DNA of 64,000 bases from Runella zeae DSM 19591 (GCF_000423565.1 NZ_AUIF01000030.1:1-64000), one strand, 5' to 3'; numbered from the stretch's first letter, positions 53,580-62,846 are shown. Numbers and translations are program-made. The notes: generated from the sequence alone by a model not told the origin.

Positions 53580-55337
53580 TTATTTGATATTGATGTCGAA
53601 AGGCATACGAGCTTGTGTTCCTTCCATTTGTTGCAATTTTTTGAGGGTTTTGAGATAAGGTGCAAAATCTCCAAGTTGTTTTTGGAGCATTTGCTCTTCG
53701 GCATCACCAGTGATTTTGTTCATAAACTGCTCAAACACATTTTTTTGCGCAGGGAATTTTACCCGATATTCGCCTTCTTTCAATTTGGCTGCTTGAGCTG
53801 CTACCTGAATCGCTTTGTCCAATCCTCCAAATTCGTCAATCAGGCCATTGGCTTTGGCTTCTCTACCCGACCACACTCTACCTGAAGCCAAAGATTGAAG
53901 TTTAGCAAGAGGCATTTTTCGCCCTTCGGCTGCTTTGCGAGTGAAGGTTGCATAGATATTTTCGGTGCTTTTCTGAAGACGGTCATTTTCAAAAGGAGTC
54001 ATATCTCGGGTTACACTTGGCCAATCTGCATGGGTATTGGTATTGACACGGTCGAAAGTGATGCCCAATTTATTTTTAAAAGTGTTTTCAAAATTGAATA
54101 AAACACTGAATACTCCAATTGAACCCGTAATAGTGTTGGGCTGAGCTACGATTTTGTCACATCCCATTGCCATATAATACCCTCCTGAGGCTGCTACATC
54201 CGACATAGACGCAATCACAGGTTTTACTTTTCGGGTAAGTTGGATTTCGCGCCACATTACATCAGAAGCAAGAGCACTTCCGCCTGGTGAGTTGATACGT
54301 AGCACCACCGCTTTTACCTTTTTATCTTTGCGGGCTTTACGAAGCTCTTCGGCGATGGTTTCAGAGCCAATGTTACCGTCACCACTTTTGCCAGAGTAAA
54401 TAGCACCTTCTCCGACGATGACGGCGATACGGCTATCAGAAGGCCCTTCTTTGACTTGTTTTTCGGCTTTGGCATATTTGCTAAGGCCTACAAACTTGAT
54501 TTTATCGTCTTCTTTGATACTGAGTTCTTTACGAAGAGCCGTTTCCACTTCGTCATAATACCCCACATGAGATACCAATTTGTATTTAAGGGCATCTTGG
54601 GGAGCATCTATCAATAAAGAATCGGCTAAATTTTTGAGCTTAGTTACGGGAATATTCCGTGATTTAGAAATATTTTCGACGGCATGGTCAAAGATATTAT
54701 TGATCAAAACCTGATTTTGAAGTTTATTGGCATCGCTCATATTTTCGCGGAAGAAAGGCTCAACGGCACTTTTATATTCGCCTACTCTAAACACCAATGG
54801 CTTGATTTCTAACTTATCGAGGGTTCCTTTATAAAAATCATACTCCGCACTCAGGCCGTTCCACTCCATTCCTCCTGCTGGATTGAGGTAGATTTTATCA
54901 GCTACAGACGCTAAGTAGTATGCTTTTTCGGTCATGACTTCGCCATAGGCATACACAAACTTTTTAGATTTTTTGAAGTCCACAATGGCATCGCGTACTT
55001 CTTCGGCGGTAGCCCAGCCTACCGAAGGATATTGTACATCTAGATATACGCCTTTGATATTAGGGTCTAGTTTAGCATTGGCTAGAGCAGACTTGATATC
55101 GTTGAGACCGAGTACATTGCCTTGCCCGCCCGAAAACTCAGCGAAAGGGTTTTCGACGGCAATTTCTTGAATAGGGTTGTTGAGGTCTAATTTAAGAACG
55201 GAGTTTTTGTCGATGCTCGCTTTATCTTCCGATGACCCTAGCATTGAAGCAATGCCAATAAACAGAAAAAAACCTAGTACCGAAAAAATGAATAAACCTA
55301 CGATTGTTGCAAATACGTATTTAACAAACTGCCACAT
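53580..55337 (-). CDS. sppA: Signal peptide peptidase SppA (67K type)
   Basis: This is a 585-residue membrane-anchored serine protease of the SppA 67K class, with two ClpP-like domains. The N-terminal anchor helix (residues about 8-32) precedes domain 1, which holds the catalytic Lys region (AYGEVMTEKAYYLASVADKI). Domain 2 has the nucleophile Ser in SMSDVAASGGYYMAMGCDKI and RINSPGGSALASD. It degrades residual signal peptides in the membrane. The call is certain by length and motifs. It stands as a single gene. Confidence 0.95.
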   Translation of the reverse strand: MWQFVKYVFATIVGLFIFSVLGFFLFIGIASMLGSSEDKASIDKNSVLKLDLNNPIQEIAVENPFAEFSGGQGNVLGLNDIKSALANAKLDPNIKGVYLDVQYPSVGWATAEEVRDAIVDFKKSKKFVYAYGEVMTEKAYYLASVADKIYLNPAGGMEWNGLSAEYDFYKGTLDKLEIKPLVFRVGEYKSAVEPFFRENMSDANKLQNQVLINNIFDHAVENISKSRNIPVTKLKNLADSLLIDAPQDALKYKLVSHVGYYDEVETALRKELSIKEDDKIKFVGLSKYAKAEKQVKEGPSDSRIAVIVGEGAIYSGKSGDGNIGSETIAEELRKARKDKKVKAVVLRINSPGGSALASDVMWREIQLTRKVKPVIASMSDVAASGGYYMAMGCDKIVAQPNTITGSIGVFSVLFNFENTFKNKLGITFDRVNTNTHADWPSVTRDMTPFENDRLQKSTENIYATFTRKAAEGRKMPLAKLQSLASGRVWSGREAKANGLIDEFGGLDKAIQVAAQAAKLKEGEYRVKFPAQKNVFEQFMNKITGDAEEQMLQKQLGDFAPYLKTLKKLQQMEGTQARMPFDINIK

Positions 55338-55648
55338 ATTTGGGATAATGACCGGGTCGCCGGCGCGATGGGTGAAATATTAGTTTCAAAGTATATTTTA
55401 AACAAATTTAGTAGTTTAGGAGGGTATCCTAAAATGATTATGTTAAATGGTATTTTCAGGTTACGAAAGGGAATATGGTTACACGGATTTTTTAGCTCTC
55501 TTAATCGTTCCAAAAGAGTTGTCTAGTTTTGGTCGGTTCGGTTTGGAATGGTACGATTGGGTATATAGATCAATTCTAAAACGTTAAATAATCTTAACGC
55601 GATTGTCTTCTAAAAAAGATAGACCTAGCTTGCCAAAAATAACAGCAT
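55338..55648. other. Intergenic region upstream of sppA
   Basis: This region of about 310 bases lies between divergent sppA and the small membrane gene. A short GC-rich patch occurs at about 55350-55370, just upstream of the sppA start, in an otherwise AT-rich region. No terminator or gene is evident. Confidence 0.4.
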
Positions 55649-55963
55649 ATGGTCTCAATAGTATGGCTTTTCTATCGGAAATTTTGGATATTTACCCAGA
55701 TGGTAGGTTGGGGAGGATGGCTGATGGGAGGGCTGCCCCTAGGCGAAGAAATTTGGGATTTGATAGGGGCTTTGTTTTGGCTAAAATTAGCCTCTTTTGG
55801 ATTTGTATGGTATTTTATGAATACTTTTTCGAGAGAGCAATATATGTTTTTTCAAAACTTAGGCTATTCTATCAATGGCTTATTTATCAAAGCTTTTGGC
55901 CTAGATTTGGTGATTTTTTTCGGATCAATAAGTTTGGTTCAATGGAGCATTACGGTATTTTAG
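55649..55963 (+). CDS. Small membrane protein upstream of an ABC ATPase
   Basis: I do not recognise this 104-residue protein. It has two likely membrane helices (WDLIGALFWLKLASFGFVWY and FGLDLVIFFGSISLVQWSIT) separated by a polar linker with NTFSREQYMFFQNLGYSING. Its stop lies 22 bases inside the ABC ATPase gene, which implies coupled translation. It could be a membrane partner of that ATPase, but at this size it is too small for a complete ABC permease. A later start at 55700 is possible. Reality as a gene is likely but not certain. Confidence 0.55.
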   Translation: MVSIVWLFYRKFWIFTQMVGWGGWLMGGLPLGEEIWDLIGALFWLKLASFGFVWYFMNTFSREQYMFFQNLGYSINGLFIKAFGLDLVIFFGSISLVQWSITVF

Positions 55964-56604
55964 AAGCTGATAGCATTGAGCTAAGCTTTGAGAGTCGTAA
56001 AATTCTCCAAAGCATTCATCTCGCGATTCCTCTGGGAGCGGTGACGGCGATATTGGGTCGTAATGGAGGTGGGAAGTCTTGTTTGTTACAAATTATTTTT
56101 GGTACGCTTGAGGCTACTTATAAATCAATCCGTTGGAACAAAACCTACCTAAAATACCCATATCGCCAGAAAGGTTTAGTCCAATATTTACCTCAATATC
56201 CGCTGGTTCCTTCTTATTTGAGCTTGGAGCAGGGATTTAGAATGTATGGGGTAAAAATAGAGGAAACAGCATTAGGAGAACGATGGGAGCAACAAAAGAA
56301 AAAAACTTTTGGAGAGTTTTCGGGCGGAGAAAGAAGATTTTGGGAAACCCTGATGGTGTTGTTTTCTCCTAGCCAATTTGTTCTTTTGGATGAGCCTTTT
56401 TCCCACCTTTCACCTCTTTATGTAGAAGAACTTAAAAGATTGATTCAAATCCAAAAACATCGAAAAGGAATCCTCATAACCGACCATTTGTATCGGGATG
56501 TTTTGGAAATCGCTGACCGTACCTACTTGCTTCAAAACGGCACTACTTATTTGCTTCAAAACCCCTTACAAGAGCTGAAAGATAGAGGCTACCTTGCCCA
56601 ATAA
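55942..56604 (+). CDS. ABC transporter ATP-binding protein
   Basis: This 220-residue ATPase has Walker A AILGRNGGGKSCLL, signature FGEFSGGERRFWE, Walker B FVLLDEPFSHLSPLY and H-loop ILITDHLYRDV. The Q-loop is YLPQYPLVPSYL. A longer open frame begins at a TTG at 55603, but its first 110 residues overlap the membrane-protein frame and lack ABC features, so the ATG at 55942 is used. No permease of normal size is adjacent; the small membrane protein upstream may be its partner. Transported compound unknown. Confidence 0.88.
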   Translation: MEHYGILEADSIELSFESRKILQSIHLAIPLGAVTAILGRNGGGKSCLLQIIFGTLEATYKSIRWNKTYLKYPYRQKGLVQYLPQYPLVPSYLSLEQGFRMYGVKIEETALGERWEQQKKKTFGEFSGGERRFWETLMVLFSPSQFVLLDEPFSHLSPLYVEELKRLIQIQKHRKGILITDHLYRDVLEIADRTYLLQNGTTYLLQNPLQELKDRGYLAQ

Positions 56605-56766
56605 AGAGAAAGAGTTTGATTAAAAGTAGGTGGGTTGAGAAACAAAAAGCGCCACAATTTGCCCAAAAATTCGTTACTTTGCTCGGTGGCAATTCCGCTG
56701 GTTGAATTGCAGTGGGTGAGCGGTTAGTGATAACTGTAAACGCAGAATAAACAATAAACTGAAAAA

Positions 56767-57573
56767 ATGGCAAACGGAATTTTACAAGGCAAACGCGGCA
56801 TCATTTCAGGTGCGCTTGACGAGAACTCTATTGCGTGGAAAGTGGCTATGAAAGCCAAAGCAGAAGGCGCAACATTTACCCTTACCAATGCCCCTATTGC
56901 AATGCGTATGGGCGAAATCAAAAAATTGGCCGATGCATGTGAGGCCGAAATCATCCCTGCTGATGCTACTTCAGTAGAAGAGATTGAGAATCTTTACAAC
57001 AAATCAATAGAAGTCTTAGGCGGGAAAGTTGACTTTGTACTTCACTCGATTGGAATGTCGCCTAATATTCGTAAAGGACGCCCCTACGGAGATTTGAATT
57101 ATGATTGGTTCTTAAAAAGCGTAGATGTGTCGGCTCTTTCTTTTCATAAATTTTTGCAAGTAGCCGAAAAGCTCGACGCTATCAATGAATGGGGAAGCGT
57201 AGTGGCTCTTTCTTACATGGCCGCACAGCGTACTTTTCCGTTTTATACCGATATGGCAGAAGCCAAAGCCATGCTTGAGTCAATCGCCCGTAGCTATGGC
57301 TACCGCTATGGCAAAGCCAAAAATGTACGAGTGAATACTGTATCACAATCTCCTACCAAAACTACCGCAGGCTCAGGCATTGGAGGTTTCGATAAGTTTT
57401 ATGATTTTGCTGACAAAATGGCTCCTTTGGGCAATGCTTCGGCCGATGACTGTGCAAACTATGTGGTGATGATGTTTTCGGATTATACTCGCATGGTGAC
57501 GATGCAAAACCTATTCCATGATGGAGGTTTCTCGATGACGGGAGTCTCAGAAGAAATACTTCAAGGTGAGTAA
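56767..57573 (+). CDS. fabI: Enoyl-ACP reductase FabI
   Basis: This 268-residue NADH-dependent enoyl-acyl carrier protein reductase performs the last step of each fatty-acid elongation cycle. The N-terminal ILQGKRGIISGALDENSIAW is the FabI cofactor motif (variant of GxxxxxSxA). The active site YTDMAEAK shows the Tyr-x6-Lys pair, and VLHSIGMSPN and SGIGGFDKF are conserved. The call is certain by motif and length. It is the target of triclosan-like inhibitors in other bacteria. It stands alone with a strong terminator. Confidence 0.96.
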   Translation: MANGILQGKRGIISGALDENSIAWKVAMKAKAEGATFTLTNAPIAMRMGEIKKLADACEAEIIPADATSVEEIENLYNKSIEVLGGKVDFVLHSIGMSPNIRKGRPYGDLNYDWFLKSVDVSALSFHKFLQVAEKLDAINEWGSVVALSYMAAQRTFPFYTDMAEAKAMLESIARSYGYRYGKAKNVRVNTVSQSPTKTTAGSGIGGFDKFYDFADKMAPLGNASADDCANYVVMMFSDYTRMVTMQNLFHDGGFSMTGVSEEILQGE

Positions 57574-57592
57574 ATAAAGAGGTCTGTTACCC

Positions 57593-57632
57593 ATAAAAAA
57601 GCCAGCGTATTTTTGTACGCTGGCTTTTTTAT
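57593..57632. terminator. Bidirectional terminator between fabI and the DUF1080 gene
   Basis: A 17-bp perfect stem (57593-57609 with 57616-57632) with A and T runs and a 6-base loop. It lies between convergent genes. Confidence 0.88.
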
Positions 57633-57646
57633 GAGCTAAGAAAATG

Positions 57647-58342
57647 CTACAATTCCCGAATTTGGATATTGCGATACCATACTTTATCACCGTGGTCTTG
57701 GAGGGCGATTTTTCCTTTTGGAAACTTCCCAAAACCTTCCCAAGTTTTGAATTTGCTGTTGGCTACCAATGCATCCCAGCCAGGGCCACTAGTAGGAAAG
57801 GTTACCATTTGCTTTCCGTTAAGCCAAAAAGTGCCTTGGCCTTTGTATATTTTCATTTTGGCTTTGTTCCATTCACCCGCAGGTTTAACAGCCGTGAGGT
57901 CTGCTGGCGGTATCATATCATAAAGCGAGCCTGCTTTGTGGTTGCCATTTTTTCCCGCAAATGAGTCTGGGTGTTTGGCATCGTCAAGCACTTGCATCTC
58001 AGGGCCTGTGCTGTAAGGGCAGCAATATTTTTTGTCTTCTACCACTCCCCACATCACACCGCTATTGCCTTTTTCAGAGATTTTCCATTCAAGTTCAAGC
58101 TCAAAATTTTCGAACTCATTGTCGGTGACGAGGTCGCCACCTCCTCTACCTGTTAGTACCATTGCGCCGTCTTCGACTTGCCACTTATCCGAAATCGGCT
58201 GTCCTTGCTTGTTGAAAGTATGCCATCCTGTATAGTCTTTGCCGTTAAAAAGCTTTTGCCATTTGCCTTTTTTTTGTACAAAACCACAAGTCAAAATCAA
58301 GGTAACAGCCGCCAAAACCAAAGTTAGTTTTACTTTTTGCAT
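57647..58342 (-). CDS. DUF1080 (3-keto-disaccharide hydrolase-like) secreted protein
   Basis: This 231-residue protein has an N-terminal signal peptide (KLTLVLAAVTLILTCG) and a DUF1080 beta-sandwich. The typical sequence is WQKLFNGKDYTGWHTFN, followed by KISEKGNSGVMWGVVEDKKY and TGPEMQVLDDAKHPDSFAG. The last strand has GKIALQDHGDKVWYRNIQIR. Some family members hydrolyse 3-keto-glycosides in the periplasm. The TTG at 58372 is an alternative start. It is transcribed as one gene. Substrate is inferred from the family. Confidence 0.88.
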   Translation of the reverse strand: MQKVKLTLVLAAVTLILTCGFVQKKGKWQKLFNGKDYTGWHTFNKQGQPISDKWQVEDGAMVLTGRGGGDLVTDNEFENFELELEWKISEKGNSGVMWGVVEDKKYCCPYSTGPEMQVLDDAKHPDSFAGKNGNHKAGSLYDMIPPADLTAVKPAGEWNKAKMKIYKGQGTFWLNGKQMVTFPTSGPGWDALVANSKFKTWEGFGKFPKGKIALQDHGDKVWYRNIQIREL

Positions 58343-58477
58343 AATAAATGTTAATGAAATTGAGAAAAACAAAATGAGTGATAAGACCTTAAAAACGTCT
58401 TATCACTCATGAAAGTATTTATATTGTCAACTATACTGTATGAATATTTGTCAAAAAAGTTTCCTTTTTTCTGCTTC

Positions 58478-59038
58478 TTATTTTTTTGCTACATAAGGCG
58501 TAAGGGTATAGTTGTTTTTAACCTTTATCACTTGTGCAATCTTCATAAAAACCACTTTGGGAACCTCTATGTTGTGGTCAGTAAGGGCCACGTCAAATTC
58601 AGTAACAAGATTTAATTTGCCTCCCCCCACAGTAAGTTTGCCTTTGAAAGTGCGAGGTTTCGTAACTCCATGAATGGTAAAATCGCCCGTTGCCGAAACT
58701 TCGTAAGAGCCATTTTGCGAAAAATCAATTTTCTCGTTGATTTTTCCTTTAAAAATAGCTTTTGGGTATTTATCAGACTCTATATAGTTTTCGTTGAAGT
58801 GTTCTTGCATCAATTTGTTAGGAAAGTCAAATTGTTTCATATTCATCTGCACCACGATATCGTTGTTGGTGATGTTGATGATTGCTTGACTCAACTTATT
58901 GACTGCTGAAATATTTTCAACGGGAGTTTCAGAGAAAAAATTTGTCTCGCCGTTGTTGGTAGCGTAGAGATTTTGTGCTTTGATACCAATACTCAAACAA
59001 GTTGATAATAAGAGGATTAACGCGATTTCTTTTTTCAT
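58478..59038 (-). CDS. YceI-family protein (cluster member)
   Basis: This 186-residue secreted lipocalin-like YceI protein has a signal peptide (EIALILLLSTCLSIGIKA) and the YceI features NLYATNNGETNFFSETP, NEKIDFSQNGSYEVSATG and FTIHGVTKPRTFKG. YceI proteins bind isoprenoid-type lipids such as polyprenyl quinones in the periplasm. The frame extends upstream to 59167, overlapping the next gene; the start at 59038 matches the signal peptide. It is the last of three co-directional genes (Rieske, DUF5777, YceI), 13 bases from the previous stop. Confidence 0.88.
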   Translation of the reverse strand: MKKEIALILLLSTCLSIGIKAQNLYATNNGETNFFSETPVENISAVNKLSQAIINITNNDIVVQMNMKQFDFPNKLMQEHFNENYIESDKYPKAIFKGKINEKIDFSQNGSYEVSATGDFTIHGVTKPRTFKGKLTVGGGKLNLVTEFDVALTDHNIEVPKVVFMKIAQVIKVKNNYTLTPYVAKK

Positions 59039-59051
59039 GGCTATTAAGTTT

Positions 59052-59966
59052 TTATTTGTCAGAGACTTTGTTGATGCCTTTGGCGCGTTTGTCAAAACTA
59101 AAAGTACGAGAGATATTAAAGCCATAACGGATATCTCCATTTCCCCAACTACCTGCAGTATCTCCAATAAACTGCTTTTCTACCATACCGGCGGAGTTGG
59201 TAAAGTGAAGCTGGAAGACGTGCCCACCAGTCTCAATATCGAAACCAATAGCCAAAGAATTTCCGTATTTTTCCCCAAGTTGATTTTGTAAATTTTGGTC
59301 TCGGAAGGCCCAGTAATATTCAGCATTGAGAGAAAGACGTTTGGTTACTTTCATTCTGCCTCCTACTCCCAATGCCATAAGCATACGGTCTTGGGCAACA
59401 GTGGCGACACGATTGCGATACAAGAGCGTAGGCATGAGTTGCAAAGAGAGCCTTTCGTTAAATTTACGAGCAATCAACAATTGCGTAGTGTAAGAAATCT
59501 TGTCTTGGAAGGTGAGTTCTTTGTCGATTGTTTCGACTACGGCACTTGCAAAAGCAGTTACGGTAAAAGGCATATTGCGGGCTCCTGATGATTGGCGTAG
59601 GAGTTTGCCTTTGGCCAAAAAATCATAGGTTTTTTGGATACTACTGCGCCCGATTCCTACCATGAGGTTGTCGGTGATACCATATTCAAATCCCAATCGA
59701 ATAGTGGAGTAATCTAACCCAAAAAGATTATAAGCTCCCGAATTGAGACGGTCGAAACGGTGATGAATCAAAAAATCAAGGTGATTTTTTTTCACAGTTT
59801 CGACCGAATGCCCATTGATGATACGCGTCCCCTTGAAAGTTGCAGTGGTATAATCGACAGATTTAGTCTCGTTTTCGTCGAGCATTTTTGTTAAATCGTC
59901 TTGTGCAATAGCTGCCAACGGGCTTACTAGTAAGCATATCCATAAATACTGGGCAATTTTTCTCAT
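59052..59966 (-). CDS. DUF5777-family outer-membrane beta-barrel protein
   Basis: This 304-residue protein has a signal peptide (LWICLLVSPLAAIAQ) and alternating hydrophobic strands typical of an outer-membrane beta-barrel. Features of the DUF5777 family are ETVKKNHLDFLIHHRFDRLN, FGLDYSTIRLGFEYGITDNL and the C-terminal IRYGFNISRTFSFDKR. It lies between the Rieske lipoprotein and YceI genes. In Bacteroidota, DUF5777 proteins often occur with c-type cytochromes or YceI proteins, suggesting a role in extracytoplasmic electron transfer or lipid handling. Function unknown. Confidence 0.85.
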   Translation of the reverse strand: MRKIAQYLWICLLVSPLAAIAQDDLTKMLDENETKSVDYTTATFKGTRIINGHSVETVKKNHLDFLIHHRFDRLNSGAYNLFGLDYSTIRLGFEYGITDNLMVGIGRSSIQKTYDFLAKGKLLRQSSGARNMPFTVTAFASAVVETIDKELTFQDKISYTTQLLIARKFNERLSLQLMPTLLYRNRVATVAQDRMLMALGVGGRMKVTKRLSLNAEYYWAFRDQNLQNQLGEKYGNSLAIGFDIETGGHVFQLHFTNSAGMVEKQFIGDTAGSWGNGDIRYGFNISRTFSFDKRAKGINKVSDK

Positions 59967-60024
59967 TTTATAAGGGAGTTTTATTTAAAACATCTACGCA
60001 TTAAATACTAAAAAAGATTGACTA

Positions 60025-60510
60025 TTAAGCTTTGACGGTTAGGGTATTGCCGTCTGTACTCAATTGAGCTTGGTATACCGCCAAGCTCCGGGTGGCGGGT
60101 CCTACTTCTACCGCGCCTGTAGTACTAAACTCAGAGCCATGATTACTACAATATAAATCGTTTTGGGAGGAGCGATACGTCAATGTGGTTCCTTCATGGG
60201 TACAGGTTTTAGACAGAGCCACGATGGTACCTCTAGCGTTAGCTATAATCAAGCTACCTACTACTACAAATCCTCCTGCGGTTTTAAGTCCTGAGTAGGT
60301 AGAATTTGTTAAATCAAGGGTAAAACTAATTGTTCCTTTGCTTGTATCGGCATTGCCGGTAAGACCAGTAGAGCTTCCCGTACCTCCGCTGCTGGGAGTG
60401 GGGTCATCGCTGCTAGTTGAACAAGCCGTAAGCGTAGTACCCATGCAATAGAATGCCATTAAGGCACTGCCACTTAGACCTAATTCACGCAAAAATTGAC
60501 CTCTTTTCAT
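60025..60510 (-). CDS. Rieske-type [2Fe-2S] lipoprotein
   Basis: This 161-residue protein has a leader KRGQFLRELGLSGSALM followed by a lipobox-like LTAC near residue 30 and a Ser/Gly/Thr-rich spacer. The C-terminal domain holds CTHEGTTLTY and CSNHGSEF, the C-x-H and C-x2-H ligands of a Rieske cluster. It is the first gene of the Rieske-DUF5777-YceI group. The start at 60510 follows the leader; an upstream start at 60570 is open. It probably transfers electrons in the periplasm. Its redox partner is not identified. Confidence 0.88.
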   Translation of the reverse strand: MKRGQFLRELGLSGSALMAFYCMGTTLTACSTSSDDPTPSSGGTGSSTGLTGNADTSKGTISFTLDLTNSTYSGLKTAGGFVVVGSLIIANARGTIVALSKTCTHEGTTLTYRSSQNDLYCSNHGSEFSTTGAVEVGPATRSLAVYQAQLSTDGNTLTVKA

Positions 60511-60699
60511 GGTTGTTTCTTTCATGTCAATGGAAGTTTGAGTTGCTAAAAAATATGTTTGTACACACATTTACGAGAATAATGGGGTTTCGGTTGCGTG
60601 TACCGGACATTTTTTCCAATGTTTGCGGTGAATCATACAAAAAATGAGGTAAAACTCAGCGGAAAGAGGGAGTAGCTCTAGTCTACTTGAGAATATAAT

Positions 60700-61611
60700 T
60701 TAGAAAAGTGACCCTTGAATCACTTTGGGCTGAATACGAGGAGGGGTAAGAGAGAGATTACAATGAAGGTTGAGTTGTTGTATCCAGTATTTAGTAAGCT
60801 CCGGGGCTTGATTGTTTTCGCCGCAGTGTACAAAAATGTAAGCTGTTTTTAGACCCTTTAAAAACCATTCTTTGAAGCGTTGGACCCATGCATCTACGCG
60901 TGTAAAGTCAGTAGGGTGCAATTCATTACCTACAAAACGTAAGGTCGCTACCGACGAGCTAAGACTCATATGAAGTACATCGCGGCGTCCTGCTACGTCA
61001 GAAATTACAGTACCCATGCCTAAGTCATGCAAAAGATGAAGCGTTTTTTGCCAAATGGCAGGATTGGAAAACCAATCAGGATGCCGAAACTCAACGGATA
61101 TGGGAAAAGAAGAAGGAAGTTGCTTAAGAAAATTTTCTAATGCTCCTAGCTGGCGAGGGTCAAAATGAGGACCGAGCTGTAAAAATGTAGTACCGAGATG
61201 CTCTTCTAAACCTAATACTGCGTTTGTAAAAGCGTGGCTAAGTTCTTCACATTCCCTAAGCTGGCGCTCATGACTGATGATTTGAGGCCATTTAGGACAA
61301 AATTTAAACCCTTGGGCGGCAGCTTCCTTCCACCGTTTTATGGTGGCTTCGCTGGGGATTTGATAATGAGTAACGTTCAACTCAATAGTATTGAACTGAC
61401 GAGTATAGTGGTACAAAAAATCTTTTTCTTTGGCCGTAGTTGGATATATTTTGCCTACCCATTCTTTATTAGACCAAATGGGTGGCCCTATATAGCATTG
61501 GGGTGAAGCTTGCGGGGTTATGGAAGGAAAAGCAGTTTTGGAAACAAATTCATTGTCAGGTGGAAGGCTAAAGTCTACGCCTGAAATATCTTCAAGTTTT
61601 CCAAAATCCAT
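60700..61611 (-). CDS. DUF72 domain-containing protein
   Basis: This 303-residue protein has the DUF72 TIM-barrel. Signature parts are YIGPPIWSNKEWVGKIYPT, FNTIELNVTHYQIPSEATI, GFKFCPKWPQIISHERQL and the late AYIFVHCGENNQAPE. E. coli YecE is a relative. The biochemical activity is unknown. It starts 36 bases after the stop of the peptidase-MORN gene and is co-directional with it. Confidence 0.9.
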   Translation of the reverse strand: MDFGKLEDISGVDFSLPPDNEFVSKTAFPSITPQASPQCYIGPPIWSNKEWVGKIYPTTAKEKDFLYHYTRQFNTIELNVTHYQIPSEATIKRWKEAAAQGFKFCPKWPQIISHERQLRECEELSHAFTNAVLGLEEHLGTTFLQLGPHFDPRQLGALENFLKQLPSSFPISVEFRHPDWFSNPAIWQKTLHLLHDLGMGTVISDVAGRRDVLHMSLSSSVATLRFVGNELHPTDFTRVDAWVQRFKEWFLKGLKTAYIFVHCGENNQAPELTKYWIQQLNLHCNLSLTPPRIQPKVIQGSLF

Positions 61612-61647
61612 TTTTTATTAGTTGGTTGAGTTTTCTTTATTAAGAAA

Positions 61648-62760
61648 TTACTTGACTCGGCTATCACCCGCATAGATACCTGACTCACGCCGTCCATCTT
61701 TGCGGTAAAAAGTACCTTGACCGTTTCGTTTACCATTTTCATAAATCCCCACAAACCTGTCTCCGTCGGCATAATAATAAGTGCCTTTGCCATTGGGGAG
61801 GTTGTTGAGAAACAAACCTACGTATTTGTCGCCATTCGGAAAATAATAAGCCCCGTAACCTGTACGCGAATCGGCCCTAAAATCTCCTTTGTATTTCATA
61901 GCTCCGCTTGGATAGTATTGAACTCCCGTACCATGACGCTTTCCGTATCGGAAATCGCCTTCGTAGCGTTCGCCGCTCTCGTGCACATAAATACCCAAAC
62001 CGTTTTCACAATTGCCTGCCATACATCCTACGTTTTCGTTTTCTTCCTCCTCCGTAGTAGGTAGAGGTTTCATCAATGGGGGAGAAGAATTAACGGTAGA
62101 CTGGGGGCTTTTGTTAGTTGCGGATGATGCTTTAGCGATAGTGTTGTTTTTGTTAAGACCTGCCGCATCTCTCCATCCTTGTGTTATAGCTTCTATACGA
62201 GAGGCTTTGGCAGGGTGTGAATAGCTTGGTTTGTCGTCGCCCAGTGTTTTGATGGCAATCAGTGCTTCATCGAGCGAGGCTCCTAAACGCTGCATTACAA
62301 AACCCGAAAATCGGTCGGCTTCTAATTCTTTTTTGGGGCGGCTACCGGTGGCATTGATGGTGTGTCCTTGTAGATGATGGCCGATTTCGTGGGCTACAAT
62401 GCTAATCGCCGACCAGTCGGTATTAGTCATGTTTTCGACTCTTTTCATAAAAGCACCATCATAGACGATATATCGCTGACCGTCGACGACGGTGGCAAAG
62501 CAGTTTTCGGTATTGGGGCATTCTACCACCACAAAATTACGAACCAAGCCTACTTGCCTCAGAATTTGGTCTACTACCTCTTCGGCGTGTTGGTTGGAAC
62601 GGAATCCCAAAAAGTTACAAATATCTTTGGGGGTTTGGAGTTGTTTGTACCCAAAATAGTGGCATACAAATTCTTCTTCTTCTTCCCCCTGAGTGGGGGA
62701 AGAAGTTTGGGCAAAACTACAAGTGGAAAGGGCTGTTAATAGGAAGATGAGTCTTTTCAT
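61648..62760 (-). CDS. Secreted zinc peptidase-like protein fused to MORN repeats
   Basis: This 370-residue protein has a signal peptide (LIFLLTALSTCSFAQ), a metallopeptidase-like domain with SIVAHEIGHHLQGHTI (HExxH), and KELEADRFSGFVMQRLG with the third-ligand Glu region. The C-terminal 130 residues consist of about five MORN repeats: GERYEGDFRYGKRHGTGV, KYKGDFRADSRTGYG, KYVGLFLNNLPNGKG, RFVGIYENGKRNGQG and a last degenerate one. The combination suggests a periplasmic or surface peptidase with an adhesive or lipid-binding tail. The substrate is unknown. Confidence 0.8.
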   Translation of the reverse strand: MKRLIFLLTALSTCSFAQTSSPTQGEEEEEFVCHYFGYKQLQTPKDICNFLGFRSNQHAEEVVDQILRQVGLVRNFVVVECPNTENCFATVVDGQRYIVYDGAFMKRVENMTNTDWSAISIVAHEIGHHLQGHTINATGSRPKKELEADRFSGFVMQRLGASLDEALIAIKTLGDDKPSYSHPAKASRIEAITQGWRDAAGLNKNNTIAKASSATNKSPQSTVNSSPPLMKPLPTTEEEENENVGCMAGNCENGLGIYVHESGERYEGDFRYGKRHGTGVQYYPSGAMKYKGDFRADSRTGYGAYYFPNGDKYVGLFLNNLPNGKGTYYYADGDRFVGIYENGKRNGQGTFYRKDGRRESGIYAGDSRVK

Positions 62761-62846
62761 AGTTTGTCCACAAGGTGGGGGTTTTGATGCTATGATTCCA
62801 ATTGATAACGTAACTTTTTAGAAAAAATTACGTATCCTCTAAAAAC

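Noticed and set aside
55603-56604. Long open frame of 333 codons beginning at a TTG that contains the ABC ATPase
   Set aside because: The first 110 codons lack ABC features and overlap a more plausible membrane-protein frame; the ATPase has a good ATG at 55942.
59039-59167. Upstream extension of the first YceI frame
   Set aside because: It overlaps the DUF5777 gene and precedes a clear signal peptide; the start at 59038 is better.
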